64,000 nucleotides of DNA from Eisenbergiella tayi (GCF_001881565.1 NZ_MPDJ01000013.1:72084-136083); one strand, 5' to 3'. Positions 25,658 through 35,166 are shown, numbered from the stretch's first letter. A program made the numbers and translations. The notes: generated by a model not told the origin, from the sequence alone.

Positions 25658-28600
25658 GGCCTCCCACCTCCATATCCTTTGACTTCTCCCTCGCCGGGGG
25701 CTGTTTCTTCTGTTCCTTCTTAGCCGCCGCAAGCTGCGCCCGGATGGAGGGCTTTTTCTTGCTATGGTTGGCCTTAGCATTCTTGTGGGCCTGTTTTTGT
25801 GTTTGTCTCTCTGCTTTCACTGCCGCAGCGACATCCGAAAGGGAAACCTGTTCTCCGGCTTTTGCTCTGGCTTCCAGTTCTCCCATGGACGGAGCGTTGT
25901 TCAGGATGCCGTCAATCATATTTTCGTTCTGTTCGGTGGACATTTCAGCGGTTTTGATGTGGCTGTCGTGCTGGGCCGGGATGGCAAAGGCCCTTGTACC
26001 GTTTGCCATAATGAGATACCGACCGTCCTCCGACTGGTGGTGGAAGCCATACCCGGCAGCCTCCATCTGTTCTCGGTTCATGGCGGTTACATAGAAAGTC
26101 CCCCTCGGCGTTTGAATGATTTCACCCGTTTCCAGTTTGTCAGGGGTAAGCGGCTGTCCCTGCTCCTTGAAAAATTCCGGCACCTCCCGATAACCGACGC
26201 TATCCACATAGTAGGCAGTCTGTTTCCCGTCCTGCCGGAATACCACAATATCCCCCAGAGAGAGGGAACGTCCCGTGTAATCAGTGGGATGTTCCATATT
26301 GAAGCGATGGTAAATCTCGTCCAGAGAGGTGTTCTGATCCAACGGGGCTGTGTAGACAAGCTGGTAATTTTTCCTGTCTACGGAAAGCCCGTCCGCCTGC
26401 AAGCCCTCATAGGAACGGTAGCGGAAGTCGCGCCCTTCCGGGCCGCGCGGTACCTGATAAATGGAAAAGTTGGGCTGCGCTGGGGCATCGGAACCAGAGG
26501 CAAGATATTCCTCCACCGTCAATCCGGCATCCTCGGCTTCCTGTGCGACCTCGGCCTGTACCTGTACCTTATAGTCTTGCAAGCTCTTATCAAAGTCGGA
26601 AAGCTGCGGCGGCTCCGGCAACTGATACTGGCCTTGATTGAGAAGAGGGCGGCACTCCGTTACATAGTCTACAAGGGCGGTCAAATAGGCGGTCTGCTCT
26701 GGCGGGAGGGAATCGCCGGATTGTAAAAGGCGCTGGGCTTCCTGTTCCATACGGGAAAGGGTACAGTGCTGCTTCATGTAAGGGACAAACTCATAGAGAA
26801 GCATTTCCCGCTGGGCCTTGTCCGCCTCCCATGCCTCCGGCCCCTCGTGGTGCAGCACATGGTTTTTCCAGCTTTCATCCTGCGCGTAGTATTCGTGATA
26901 CCCTTGGATATGCTCGATCAGGGAACCGTCGCCGTCGCCAAAATCCTGCCGTCCCTCGTAGTTGTCTGGCTGGCCCTGCATCGTAAAATCAATGCGGAAC
27001 TTGGTTTTATCGTACCAGCTCCCCGCGTGGTCTGGCTGTTCCCGTTCCAAGCGTTTGGAACTGTCCAGCGCCCCGAAAACGGCCTCGGCCTCGTGCAACG
27101 GCATTTGCTGGCCGTCTTTTAAATGGGGGCTTTCACTCCAAAGAATCGTGACAATCGGCTCCGCTGCCGGGTCATGGGCGATGGTCTGTTCTGCCCTTTC
27201 AACGGCAATCTCGCTTTCAATCTGGCTTTTCATAAAATCATCCATGTGGCCGTGCTGCATTTCATAGCCCTGTTCACACAGGCGGTTGATAAGCCCAATC
27301 ACCTTTTCGGTATCGTCCACGGCCTCGGCATAGGCCATAATCAACTGCCGTTCCTCGCCGCCCAAACGCGGGGCGTTTTGCTCGGCCACCGCAATCAGGG
27401 CAGCGGCTCGGTCCGCCGGGGACGCCTCCGGCATGAACGGGTTTCCATTCAAAAGGCCGTCGATCCCGTTCCACGCCTGCGGCTGGGGAATGGCGTTGGC
27501 CTGTTCGGTTGCTTCCAGAAAATCATCCATCCTGTCGCCGGTCAGGGGTTCCATTGTCCCAGCCGGTAGCTCATGGATGGCAAGGATTTCTTTTCCGGCT
27601 TCCGCAAGGGACAGGTTCGGATTGTCAAGCTGGCCTCCGTCCAATTCTTTGTAGTCGGGGCCGTACAGCGTGTAATCATAGCCGGTTTCCGATGTCTGGA
27701 TATACAAATAATCGCCGCTTTCCAGACGGTAGGCGGCCTCTTGCTGGGCTTCTGCCTGTTCCAGCGTTCCATCCCCGGCAATGGTAAAGCCCTGCGCCTG
27801 CGCCGCCTCCTTGGTTCCCTGCGACACTTCGCCGGTGGATTTCAAATCCGCTTCAATCAGGATTTGCAGCATGGCTTTTACGCTGTCGGTCATTTCCTGC
27901 TGTTGCTCCGGGGGCAGCTTGGAAAATACGCTGTCCGGGTCTGGCTGCTCGGCGGCCTGTTCCAGCGGTGCGGCCTGCCGTTCTTTCTGAAGCTGGGCAA
28001 GGTGGCCGTCAATGGTGGTAATCAGTTCATGGGCGGTGGCCCGGATGGTTTCAAGGGAGGCTTTTAACTCTTTCAATTCCTTGCCGGAACTCCAACCGGC
28101 CACATAGCCAAAGGAATAATCGGAGGTGTCCAGCCCGTAGTGCTGGCAGACGGCATAGGCCACGCTTTCGGCCTGCACCTCGCGGGTGCGGCTGTCGGGG
28201 CGGTCGGCCTGCTCAATGGCCGGGGCTTCCGGGTCGATGGCGTGGAGCTTGGAATGGGCGATCTCATGGATGGCCGTCTTTAGGGTCTGTAATTCGCTCA
28301 TGGCCGCCTGAATGGCAATCCGCTTTTCCGTCAGGTGGTAGTAGCCGTGGGAACCGCCCGGAATATCCTCGAAACCAATGGGAACCGGGGAGGTCTGTTC
28401 CAGTGCCTTGAAAAATTCCCCGTAGCGTTCCACGCTGCCGGTCAGTTCTTCCACGCCGATTGAGGGCAGCGGTTCCCCCTCGGTCTGGCTCACATCAAAG
28501 ACGGAAACAATCTTAAAGGCCGGAACCTGTATTTCCTGTACTTCGGTAACAGGCTTTCCGTCCTTACCCATCACCGGCCTGCCCTGTGCGTCCAGCTTTT

Positions 28601-30311
28601 GCACCTCCTTTTTCGCCTTGAACGGGGCCGGGGCCAGTATCTTGATGGCCTTTTCGCCTTTCTTCACATTGCGGTGAAAATTATCCCGCCACTTGTTGTA
28701 GCCTGCCACAAGCTGTCCGCCCTGCATGGCGATCAGGAGGGTGTTGTTGAAGCTGTAACTGTGGAACTTGGACATGGTGGTGAGATAGGCTTTGTAGCGT
28801 TCACTCTCGAAAAGCTCCTGTATGCCGGTTTCCAGCCGGTCGGTAATCTCTTTCATGCGCTCGGCGCTGTTCTGGCTGTTCAGGATAATGGGGGTGACGG
28901 GCTGCGGGGACTTTGCGGGCGCTGCCGCCTCCGGCTGCACTTTGCTTTCCTCCCGCAAGATTTCCGACGCAGGATAGGCCATCACCCGGTATTCCTCCGG
29001 CACTGGCTGGCCCTCATGGACGCGCTGCCATTCGTCGCTGGTTCGCAGGATATAGCCGTAATCGGTAAAGGTTCCCTGTTCCTCGTTGGCGATAAAGCTC
29101 CCCAGCCGGTCGGTGTCAATGGCCGGTTTCCACGGGTCGGGGACGACAAACAGCCCGGAATCATTCAGATAATATTCCCCCAGACTGCGGTTGTCCTTGG
29201 CGTTGATTAAGACAAAACAATCGGTGTTTTCGGTGTAGTCCAAAAGCTGCCCGATGGTCTGCATTTTTGCCGGGGACTGCATGGCGGCGTTCAACTCCGC
29301 AAGCTCCACGGCATCCAGCTTTTGAAGCTGGGCGGCAAGGAAGTTCAGTTCGTCCACGCTGGCGGCTTTTATCAAATCCTCCGGCAGTTCCAGCGGTTTT
29401 CCCTCCGGGGCGGAAAAGCCGCCAATGAACAAGTCCTGCTGGTTGTCGGCGGTGATATGGATTTCCTTTAGGGCTTCCTGTACCTGTTCGGCGGAAGTCG
29501 GCAGGGAAAGCCAGTAGCCATGCGGCCCGCCGGTCTGCGCCTCAGCGCGGTTATCAAGAAAAATGGAAAATACTTCGTTCACAGGTTCCCTCCTTTCCGG
29601 GGTGGCTGCGGTCTGCGGCGGCTGTGCGGCTTCCTCCTGTGTGGGAAGTGCTGCGGCTTTTGCCGGTTCCTCCCCCTCGATGGTGTAGCCGGGAAGCAGG
29701 CAGCCGTTGACCTTGAAACAGTCGGCGTATTCCTTGGGGATGGCCGGTGAGATTTCCGTAAAGTAATGGGCGTGGGCCTTGATACGGCCATTCAGATATT
29801 TGTCCAGTGCTTCCCGGCTGGCAAAGACTTTCCGATCCTGTCCGGCGATCCGGGCCTGCCGATAGGTGCCCGGCGCGTTGGTGCGCAGGCTCCAGCTTAA
29901 TGTCCAGGAATAAGAGACGGAGGCTTGGGCGGCCCTGTCGTACCGGGTGTTCTCGGAAATGGAATAATACATCTGATAAACCATGTTGCTGCGGATATGC
30001 CGGTAATGATCCGGCTGCTCCCACTGGTTGGCAGTGTGGGTGACGGGAAGTGTCCGGGCATATTCCAGGGCTTTGTCCAGAAGCAGGGTCTTTCCGGCCT
30101 GTTCCTCCCATGCGGCGGCCTGCGTTTTCAAACGGTCAAACACTTCCTGTTCTGCGGCGGCGCTTTCCGCCCGCAGGGAAAGAAGCTCCGCAAGGGGGAG
30201 CTTCACAAGCTCGGACAGATCGGACTTGCCGCTTTCAAAGTAAATCCGGCGCTCAATTTTCATGGTGTCGGCAGTTTCTAAGTTGTCGTAGTCGTAAGAG
30301 CTATAAGACAT
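25650..30311 (-). CDS. large polyvalent anti-restriction protein (ArdA, ArdC/peptidase, YodL, DUF4316)
   Basis: 1553-aa multidomain protein. A unique N-terminal region (1-240) is followed by an ArdA-like DNA-mimic domain (about 247-390), an ArdC N-terminal ssDNA-binding domain (about 485-600), a zinc metallopeptidase-like part with HEIAHSKLH (682-690), a long middle region of large-polyvalent-protein type, then YodL (SIYQVPRGPEGRDF.., about 1300-1400) and DUF4316 (PRGTFYVTAMNREQMEAAGYG). Likely role: protects incoming single-stranded and newly double-stranded DNA from host defences. An in-frame GTG at 29582 with AAAGGAGGG before it could give a second product starting at ArdA. Confidence 0.88.
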   Translation of the reverse strand: MSYSSYDYDNLETADTMKIERRIYFESGKSDLSELVKLPLAELLSLRAESAAAEQEVFDRLKTQAAAWEEQAGKTLLLDKALEYARTLPVTHTANQWEQPDHYRHIRSNMVYQMYYSISENTRYDRAAQASVSYSWTLSWSLRTNAPGTYRQARIAGQDRKVFASREALDKYLNGRIKAHAHYFTEISPAIPKEYADCFKVNGCLLPGYTIEGEEPAKAAALPTQEEAAQPPQTAATPERREPVNEVFSIFLDNRAEAQTGGPHGYWLSLPTSAEQVQEALKEIHITADNQQDLFIGGFSAPEGKPLELPEDLIKAASVDELNFLAAQLQKLDAVELAELNAAMQSPAKMQTIGQLLDYTENTDCFVLINAKDNRSLGEYYLNDSGLFVVPDPWKPAIDTDRLGSFIANEEQGTFTDYGYILRTSDEWQRVHEGQPVPEEYRVMAYPASEILREESKVQPEAAAPAKSPQPVTPIILNSQNSAERMKEITDRLETGIQELFESERYKAYLTTMSKFHSYSFNNTLLIAMQGGQLVAGYNKWRDNFHRNVKKGEKAIKILAPAPFKAKKEVQKLDAQGRPVMGKDGKPVTEVQEIQVPAFKIVSVFDVSQTEGEPLPSIGVEELTGSVERYGEFFKALEQTSPVPIGFEDIPGGSHGYYHLTEKRIAIQAAMSELQTLKTAIHEIAHSKLHAIDPEAPAIEQADRPDSRTREVQAESVAYAVCQHYGLDTSDYSFGYVAGWSSGKELKELKASLETIRATAHELITTIDGHLAQLQKERQAAPLEQAAEQPDPDSVFSKLPPEQQQEMTDSVKAMLQILIEADLKSTGEVSQGTKEAAQAQGFTIAGDGTLEQAEAQQEAAYRLESGDYLYIQTSETGYDYTLYGPDYKELDGGQLDNPNLSLAEAGKEILAIHELPAGTMEPLTGDRMDDFLEATEQANAIPQPQAWNGIDGLLNGNPFMPEASPADRAAALIAVAEQNAPRLGGEERQLIMAYAEAVDDTEKVIGLINRLCEQGYEMQHGHMDDFMKSQIESEIAVERAEQTIAHDPAAEPIVTILWSESPHLKDGQQMPLHEAEAVFGALDSSKRLEREQPDHAGSWYDKTKFRIDFTMQGQPDNYEGRQDFGDGDGSLIEHIQGYHEYYAQDESWKNHVLHHEGPEAWEADKAQREMLLYEFVPYMKQHCTLSRMEQEAQRLLQSGDSLPPEQTAYLTALVDYVTECRPLLNQGQYQLPEPPQLSDFDKSLQDYKVQVQAEVAQEAEDAGLTVEEYLASGSDAPAQPNFSIYQVPRGPEGRDFRYRSYEGLQADGLSVDRKNYQLVYTAPLDQNTSLDEIYHRFNMEHPTDYTGRSLSLGDIVVFRQDGKQTAYYVDSVGYREVPEFFKEQGQPLTPDKLETGEIIQTPRGTFYVTAMNREQMEAAGYGFHHQSEDGRYLIMANGTRAFAIPAQHDSHIKTAEMSTEQNENMIDGILNNAPSMGELEARAKAGEQVSLSDVAAAVKAERQTQKQAHKNAKANHSKKKPSIRAQLAAAKKEQKKQPPAREKSKDMEVGGRE
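29580..29600 (-). promoter_or_regulatory. internal ribosome site and GTG start at the ArdA domain
   Basis: The minus strand reads AAAGGAGGGAACCT then GTG at 29582, in frame with the polyprotein (residue 244). ICE-2 has the equivalent at 54627-54643. Conservation of an in-frame start at the same domain border suggests a shorter ArdA-first product. Confidence 0.6.
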
Positions 30312-30348
30312 TTAGTTTCACTTCCTTTCTAAATAATGGCATAAGAAA

Positions 30349-30377
30349 AGCAGGAAACCTTTGAAAGATTTCCTGCT
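30349..30377. terminator. hairpin upstream of the polyprotein gene
   Basis: AGCAGGAAA pairs with TTTCCTGCT around an 11-base loop, followed by a GCCGCC-CAT-GGGCGGC palindrome (30384-30398). It may end the small-gene operon lying upstream on the minus strand. Confidence 0.55.
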
Positions 30378-30485
30378 GGGTGATGCCGCCCATGGGCGGC
30401 TGGTATTTAATTGTGAATAAGAGGGCCTACACGCCCTTTGTTTTAAATGTGTGCCGATATTTCAAGTCTAAGGTCATACGGACTT

Positions 30486-30689
30486 TTAAGAATCTGGTAA
30501 CTCCGTCAGCATGTTTATGGTGCGGTAAATTTCTCCGCAGGCAGGGCACTTCCAATCTATATTACTCTTTTTCGCTTTCTTATGAAGATGCACTAATTCC
30601 GCTTGGCGGCATTTGGGACACATGGTTGGAAGCCCTGCCCATAACTGTTTCAGTAATCGTACTTCGTTTTCTCTGCTGTTCGTATACAT
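30486..30689 (-). CDS. small zinc-ribbon protein
   Basis: 67 aa with two CxxC pairs: MCPKCRQAEL and WKCPACGEIY, a classic zinc ribbon. ATG at 30689. It is the last of three genes inserted between topoisomerase and polyprotein genes of ICE-1; ICE-2 has no equivalent there. Similar in size and layout to the Cys-rich KTR protein at 62174, but without clear homology. Function unknown. Confidence 0.65.
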   Translation of the reverse strand: MYTNSRENEVRLLKQLWAGLPTMCPKCRQAELVHLHKKAKKSNIDWKCPACGEIYRTINMLTELPDS

Positions 30690-30778
30690 TATCTCACCTC
30701 ATTCAGCCTAATCGATCCGGTTTATTTTGACAAGCTGAACGCTTCCAACAAGTAGGACATCCGCATAGAGCAGACGGA

Positions 30779-31549
30779 CTACCATTCATTGATGGCATAT
30801 AATAATCCAAACCGGATTTGTTTCAACAGTTCCGCAGACAGTGTTTCATACTCCTGCTCCAATCCTTTTTCGTGCGCTGCCCACGGAGGCGAATCATTCC
30901 ATGATCCCATCGCTCCAAATACATCCGCTCGGCTGGCTGCCTCAAACACACGCAAGTGATCGTTCGGTAGTGGCGGCAGTGAAAGGCCATATGCTTTATC
31001 GGGATATTCCTTGCCGCCGTCCAAAATCGTTCCTGCTTGATAAAAGATGTTTGCAAAACCTTCAAATCCAAGCCGGTGCGCCAAGTCCTGAATATCGTGC
31101 AAGACACTTCGGAACGCTTGCGTGTTATTTTCAAAACGTGGCCATGCTTTCGGCGGGTCATTCCATGGATGTTCCGTATAGAGGACATTCCACTTTCGCT
31201 CTTTGGAATCAAACTTCCAATCAGCAATAAAATAGGTCATTCGATTTCCCTTAAAAAAACACACTATACTTGCCTGGGTCGTATTGGAAAACCCTAACAG
31301 GCTGCGATCTCTGACAGAAGTAGGGCAATAGAGTTGAATATCTGTCAAATGTTGCTCTTTGAGATGTTCATACCATTGTGATACATCGTGAGCGGTATAT
31401 GGTAAGCCTCCACTCCCCGTCAAACACAGAAATTGTGAGGGGTTCTCATAGTCTGCGGGTATGTAACAAATCGAGCTGCGGTTTTTTAATGCCCTTCTGG
31501 CGGCTGCCACTATGGAGCATATCTGATACATCTGTCCGTTCATAATCAT
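30779..31549 (-). CDS. hypothetical protein (ICE-1 cargo)
   Basis: 256-aa soluble protein, no signal peptide or membrane segment. It has runs of Trp and Pro (LYTEHPWNDPPKAWPRFENNTQAF) and a conserved-looking AYGLSLPPLPNDHLRVFEAASRADVFGAMGSWND segment. Its ATG overlaps the stop of the small upstream gene (ATGA). I do not recognise the family. The coupling of a small and a larger unknown protein, inserted as cargo, would fit a toxin/immunity or defence pair, but no catalytic motif supports that. Confidence 0.65.
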   Translation of the reverse strand: MIMNGQMYQICSIVAAARRALKNRSSICYIPADYENPSQFLCLTGSGGLPYTAHDVSQWYEHLKEQHLTDIQLYCPTSVRDRSLLGFSNTTQASIVCFFKGNRMTYFIADWKFDSKERKWNVLYTEHPWNDPPKAWPRFENNTQAFRSVLHDIQDLAHRLGFEGFANIFYQAGTILDGGKEYPDKAYGLSLPPLPNDHLRVFEAASRADVFGAMGSWNDSPPWAAHEKGLEQEYETLSAELLKQIRFGLLYAINEW

Positions 31550-31710
31550 CCACCTACCTTTTCGTTGTCATATTTCCAAAGCCAGCCAATGCCGCTCCCA
31601 TCAAAAGTCCAAGCGGGAGGTTCTCCCATAAAATCCCGAACAGCAGGCCAAGCCCCATCCCAATCGCAGCCATACCATGAAAACGTTGTTTTTTATCTGG
31701 TTGTTTCATT
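31546..31710 (-). CDS. 54-aa hypothetical protein coupled to the next gene
   Basis: ATG at 31710 with GGGAGG 6 bases upstream; the stop TGA overlaps the next start (ATGATT). Rich in Trp and Asp (SWYGCDWDGAWPAVRDF). Too short for confident assignment, but the ribosome site and overlap argue that it is translated. Confidence 0.5.
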
Positions 31711-31817
31711 GGTGCCTCCCTTGCATGATATGCTCTTTACGCATAGTATAGCAGGGCTATCCGATTTTGAAAAGTAAATCTGAATGAAATTAGTCCTACC
31801 AGAGCATCCGTCATACA

Positions 31818-31915
31818 GGGGATTGGGGCTTCCCCAAAGAGAAAATCCCCGACCCGGCAGAATGGCCGGGACAGGGATTTTTCCGGGTGTGTGGCTACAC
31901 TCCCTATGCTTGCTG
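31818..31915 (-). other. oriT-like element, ICE-1 copy downstream of topoisomerase
   Basis: On the minus strand: AGCAAGCATAGG, hairpin GGGAGTGT-AGCC-ACACACCC (31885-31904), a variable long stem (AATCCCTG.. with ..CGGGGATT) and TTGGGGAAGCCCCAA (31823-31837). Inverted relative to the copy at 20741. Confidence 0.65.
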
Positions 31916-31918
31916 TTT

Positions 31919-32599
31919 TTAGTTCTTGCCCCTCTGTTCCACGCGGTAGTTCACATACTTGCCGCCAGTATCGGCCAAAAGCACCGTCCCGTCATAGGTC
32001 TTGCCGGTTTTCATGGAGCGCAGGCCCTTTACCTTTGCCTTTCCGTCTTTAAGGAGCGCGGCGGCGATTTTCGGGGTGAACGCCTTGCCCCGTTCCTCAA
32101 AAAATCGGTCATTCTTCCACATGACAAACTGGCAGCTTCGGTTTCCGCAGTAGTAGTTCTTTTTGCCCTCGTAGACGCTTTCCCCGCAGCGCGGACATTT
32201 GCCGATAACCACACGCTCGGCTTGAAACAACTTCTGCGCGTCCTCGCTGATCTGGGAGTAGTTTGCGATCAGGCCCCTTGTCATTTCTGCAATGCCCTGC
32301 ATGAAGCCCTCCGGGTCGGCCTGCCCCTTGGCAATGGCCGTCAGCTCCGTTTCCCACTGTGCCGTAAGCTGGGGAGAGGTCAGCACCTCCGGCAGTACGC
32401 AGGCAAGGTTGTGGCCGTCCTTGGTGGGAAGTAGCTGTTTGCCTTTGCGCTCTACAAAGCCCATCTGCACCAGCTTTTCTAAGATGGAGGCGCGGGTGGC
32501 CGGGGTTCCCAATCCCTGCCGTTCTGCGTCCTCCGGCAGATCGTCCGCACCGGCGCGCTCCATAGCGGAAAGGAGGGTATCTTCTGTGAGTATTTGTCA
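31919..32599 (-). pseudogene. DNA topoisomerase III, C-terminal fragment
   Basis: Only the last third of a type IA topoisomerase: it begins near TEDTLLSAMERAG, contains GLGTPATRASILEKLVQMGF and the C-terminal zinc ribbon CPRCGESVYEGKKNYYCGNRSCQF. The full-length homologue is at 51812-53902. The ORFeome frame meets a stop just upstream at about 32600, where the sequence switches to the IME. The ATP-independent strand-passage domain and the active-site Tyr are missing, so the product cannot be active. Confidence 0.88.
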
Positions 32600-32614
32600 A
32601 GGTAGGATGTGGAT

Positions 32615-32773
32615 TTATTTCTTTTTGCTGGTACATTCATTCATAATCAGCGTATTCACGCTGTCCGTAAAAGTGCGCTTGGTATTCTGCGGAAAATGCA
32701 CCCTTACACGATAAGTGGTATTTCCTATCCTTTTCTTGAAATTCTCTGTATTCACTTTCTTTACTTCTTCCAT
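32615..32773 (-). CDS. tnpW: TnpW family protein
   Basis: 52-aa protein from the ATG at 32773 (motif VNTENFKKRIGNTTYRVRVHF), matching the short TnpW proteins of Tn4451-like clostridial mobile elements. AGGGAGAGAAGAAC-type ribosome region upstream. It marks the left end of the IME. Its function is unknown. Confidence 0.8.
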   Translation of the reverse strand: MEEVKKVNTENFKKRIGNTTYRVRVHFPQNTKRTFTDSVNTLIMNECTSKKK

Positions 32774-32839
32774 GTTCTTCTCTCCCTTCATGCAAAAAGG
32801 ACAGCTACAAACCATTACTTGTAAACTGCCCTTTCGCTG

Positions 32840-34387
32840 TTATAATAACTGTTCATTTTTATTCCTGCTGTGTATCTGACTGCGTTGGTTCTGCTCGGCT
32901 TCTCGTGTCATGGCAAGCATTTTACGGTTATGCTCAATAACCTCTGTGGATGCAAGCTCTGTAACCACTCTTGCATAGTCGGGATTGCTCTCCTGCAATC
33001 GCCCTTCCAGCTTCGCCTTTTCCGCTGTCCATTTCTTCGGTGTAATCTTCTCATCAGAGGACAGCATTTTCTTTAATTTCGCACGATAACTGTCGTATTC
33101 TCTAAGCTCCGTTTCATGCTCCTTATCATATTTACGCTTGGCAAATCCTTTCAGCGAATTACTTGTCTTATGATACACGATATAAGGCTCATACTCGCTG
33201 TATGCCACAAGCAACTGCTCCAGTCTTGCTATCTGCTCTGCAATCTGCTGTCGCTCCGCTGACAGCTTCTCATAGGCTGGCTCTCGCTGTTCCTTAAACT
33301 CCTGCAACTGCTCAAAGCTCTCAATCTGATTTACCACAACAAAACGCTCCATTCTCTCCTGCTCCTGCAATGCCTGTCTTTGAGAAATCTTCCTCAAATA
33401 TTTGCTCTTGATTACTGGCAATTCCAGTCTGCCCTTTTTGCCGACAACTGCCCTAATCATATCAAGGACTTCATTTGCAGTATTGCGTACTGCTTCAACT
33501 GGCTTGGAATTAACAAGCTTCTGCAACTGTTCCTCTGCTTTTGCCACAAGCATTTTTGCAGTAAGAATAGCCTTATTCTGCTCCATTATCCTGCGGTTGA
33601 CATTCCCTCTCTCTGTCTGTATTCCTGCCCTTTCCAGCGCACTGGCTTTCTCTCCCAAATGTATCTGTGGTATGGTATCAAGGCCCTGCTCCGCAAATGA
33701 CCTATGCTCCCAAAAATTCTCCCTTAATCCGTTTTTATCATTGACCGCATTTATGGTGTCAGCTAAATCCTTGCGCCACTTCCTGGCATTCTCCCTGCTG
33801 TTCCATCCAGTCACATCCTGCGTGGTGCATTTATATTGCCCATTCTTTTTTCTTATCTTGTTTCCGTCTGCGTCCAGTGCATAAATCTTCTTCTGCTTAT
33901 CTCCCCATGAACCATCTTCCAAAATCGGGCGCATGGTAAGCATAATATGACAGTGAAGATTGCGCTGGTGCGTATTCGGGTTTTCGGAGTCATGGATGGC
34001 AAACTGCGCACACATTCCATCATCCACAAAATTCCTTTTCACATAATCCCTCATTACCTCTATGGCAAGCTCATAACTCCACTCATTCGGCAGATTGATT
34101 TTATATGACCTCGCCAGCTGTGCTTTGGCAGATTTACTCTCCCTCATTTCAACGGAGTTCCATAGCACCGATGGGTCTGAATATTCTGCTGGTGCATTGA
34201 CCGGAAGCATGACCTCATTATGCACCAAATCCTCGGTATACTTCGGGTAATAGGTTGTTCCGTCATATTCAGAGTACATGGTGGTACGGCTGATATATGC
34301 AGACTTGTCAACTGCGGATGAACCACCTCTGCACTTTGCACCTCTTCCGATAATGGCAACTCGGGTACTTAGGTTTTTAACTGCCAT
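32840..34387 (-). CDS. MobA/MobL-family relaxase of the IME
   Basis: 515 aa from ATG 34387 (GAGGTGTGGCT before it; a GTG two codons earlier is possible). Starts with the conjugative relaxase pattern, RGAKCRGGSSAVDKSAYISR, then the metal motif HQRNLHCHIML (HxH) near residue 150 and a WNSRENARKWRKDLADTINAVND block. The C-terminal half is coiled-coil. It nicks the IME oriT so that the element can be mobilised by a co-resident conjugation system. Different family from the ICE relaxases. Confidence 0.9.
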   Translation of the reverse strand: MAVKNLSTRVAIIGRGAKCRGGSSAVDKSAYISRTTMYSEYDGTTYYPKYTEDLVHNEVMLPVNAPAEYSDPSVLWNSVEMRESKSAKAQLARSYKINLPNEWSYELAIEVMRDYVKRNFVDDGMCAQFAIHDSENPNTHQRNLHCHIMLTMRPILEDGSWGDKQKKIYALDADGNKIRKKNGQYKCTTQDVTGWNSRENARKWRKDLADTINAVNDKNGLRENFWEHRSFAEQGLDTIPQIHLGEKASALERAGIQTERGNVNRRIMEQNKAILTAKMLVAKAEEQLQKLVNSKPVEAVRNTANEVLDMIRAVVGKKGRLELPVIKSKYLRKISQRQALQEQERMERFVVVNQIESFEQLQEFKEQREPAYEKLSAERQQIAEQIARLEQLLVAYSEYEPYIVYHKTSNSLKGFAKRKYDKEHETELREYDSYRAKLKKMLSSDEKITPKKWTAEKAKLEGRLQESNPDYARVVTELASTEVIEHNRKMLAMTREAEQNQRSQIHSRNKNEQLL

Positions 34388-34409
34388 AGCCACACCTCAC
34401 TCTCCTGCA

Positions 34410-34660
34410 TAGGCTGTGGCAGACCGATACTGTGGATTGTGCGGTATCGGTTGACTTTGTGGGCAGTGCAGCTCCGCTCTTTAGAGCTTCACTGAACGCA
34501 AAGTATGCAAATGGGTAGGTGCGCCCTCTGCACCGAAGGGAAAACGCAGTGTTCCCTTTTGACTGCCTTGGGCAGGCAACAGCTGTCTGCAAGACCCCTC
34601 GGAGAGCGCACATACCATCGCAGATGGTATATCTGTGCGCAACGAGAAAATCTCGTTGAC
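34410..34660. other. oriT: candidate oriT region of the IME
   Basis: Gene-free region just upstream of the relaxase with three perfect hairpins: ACCGATAC/GTATCGGT (34423-34430 with 34444-34451), ATACCATC-GCA-GATGGTAT (34612-34630) and AACGAGA-AAA-TCTCGTT (34641-34657). Position and structure fit a MOBQ-type origin of transfer; the nick site is not identified. Confidence 0.55.
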
Positions 34661-34665
34661 TGGTC

Positions 34666-35019
34666 TTAGGCATTTTCACTTTTGCCAGTACCTTCATCCC
34701 CTGCCACCTCACTTTCAGCTTTTACAACTGCATTCTCACGCTTGTCAGCACTTTCCTTTTTCACGATTTCAATAATGCGCTGGCACTGCTCCGACTTCAT
34801 CCCCGAAGCAATAATTCTGTTCAGCTCCTGCTCATCAAACTGATAACACTCTGGGAAATATTTGTGAACAATGCCACCCATCATGTACTTGTGCTGATTT
34901 TCCTCTTTTCGCTTCTGCTGACTTGCCTTTCTCTTGGCTTCTGCCAGTCTTGCCTTAGCCTGTTCCACAATCTTCTCTGCTTTTAAAACCTCTGCTGATT
35001 TTTCATTGTTCTGTAACAT
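34666..35019 (-). CDS. DUF3847-like mobilization accessory protein
   Basis: 117 aa: a Lys/Ala/Gln-rich helix at 1-45 and the conserved block HKYMMGGIVHKYFPECYQFDEQELNRIIASG, typical of small proteins paired with MobA/MobL relaxases. Probably a relaxosome factor playing the role of MobC. Start preceded by AAGGAG. Confidence 0.75.
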   Translation of the reverse strand: MLQNNEKSAEVLKAEKIVEQAKARLAEAKRKASQQKRKEENQHKYMMGGIVHKYFPECYQFDEQELNRIIASGMKSEQCQRIIEIVKKESADKRENAVVKAESEVAGDEGTGKSENA

Positions 35020-35057
35020 ATTTTCAATCTCCTTTTCCTTGATTTTGTATAATAAAA

Positions 35058-35093
35058 AAGGTGGTCATGGTTTTAATTTCCATGCCACCTTTG
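35058..35093. terminator. terminator between aac and accessory mob gene
   Basis: AAAGGTGG-TC-ATGG pairs with CCAT-G-CCACCTTT. It can end the resistance transcript on the minus strand. Confidence 0.7.
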
Positions 35094-35166
35094 GGTGTGC
35101 GATATTTAAATAAACTGCTTTATGGAACTGAAAATTTAACCCTACATAAGCGGGAATCTTTTAGCA

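Noticed and set aside
24437..25723. 428-codon plus-strand frame opposite the transfer operon end
   Set aside because: Antisense to well-supported homologous genes at 24509-25657; composition is typical of a shadow frame.
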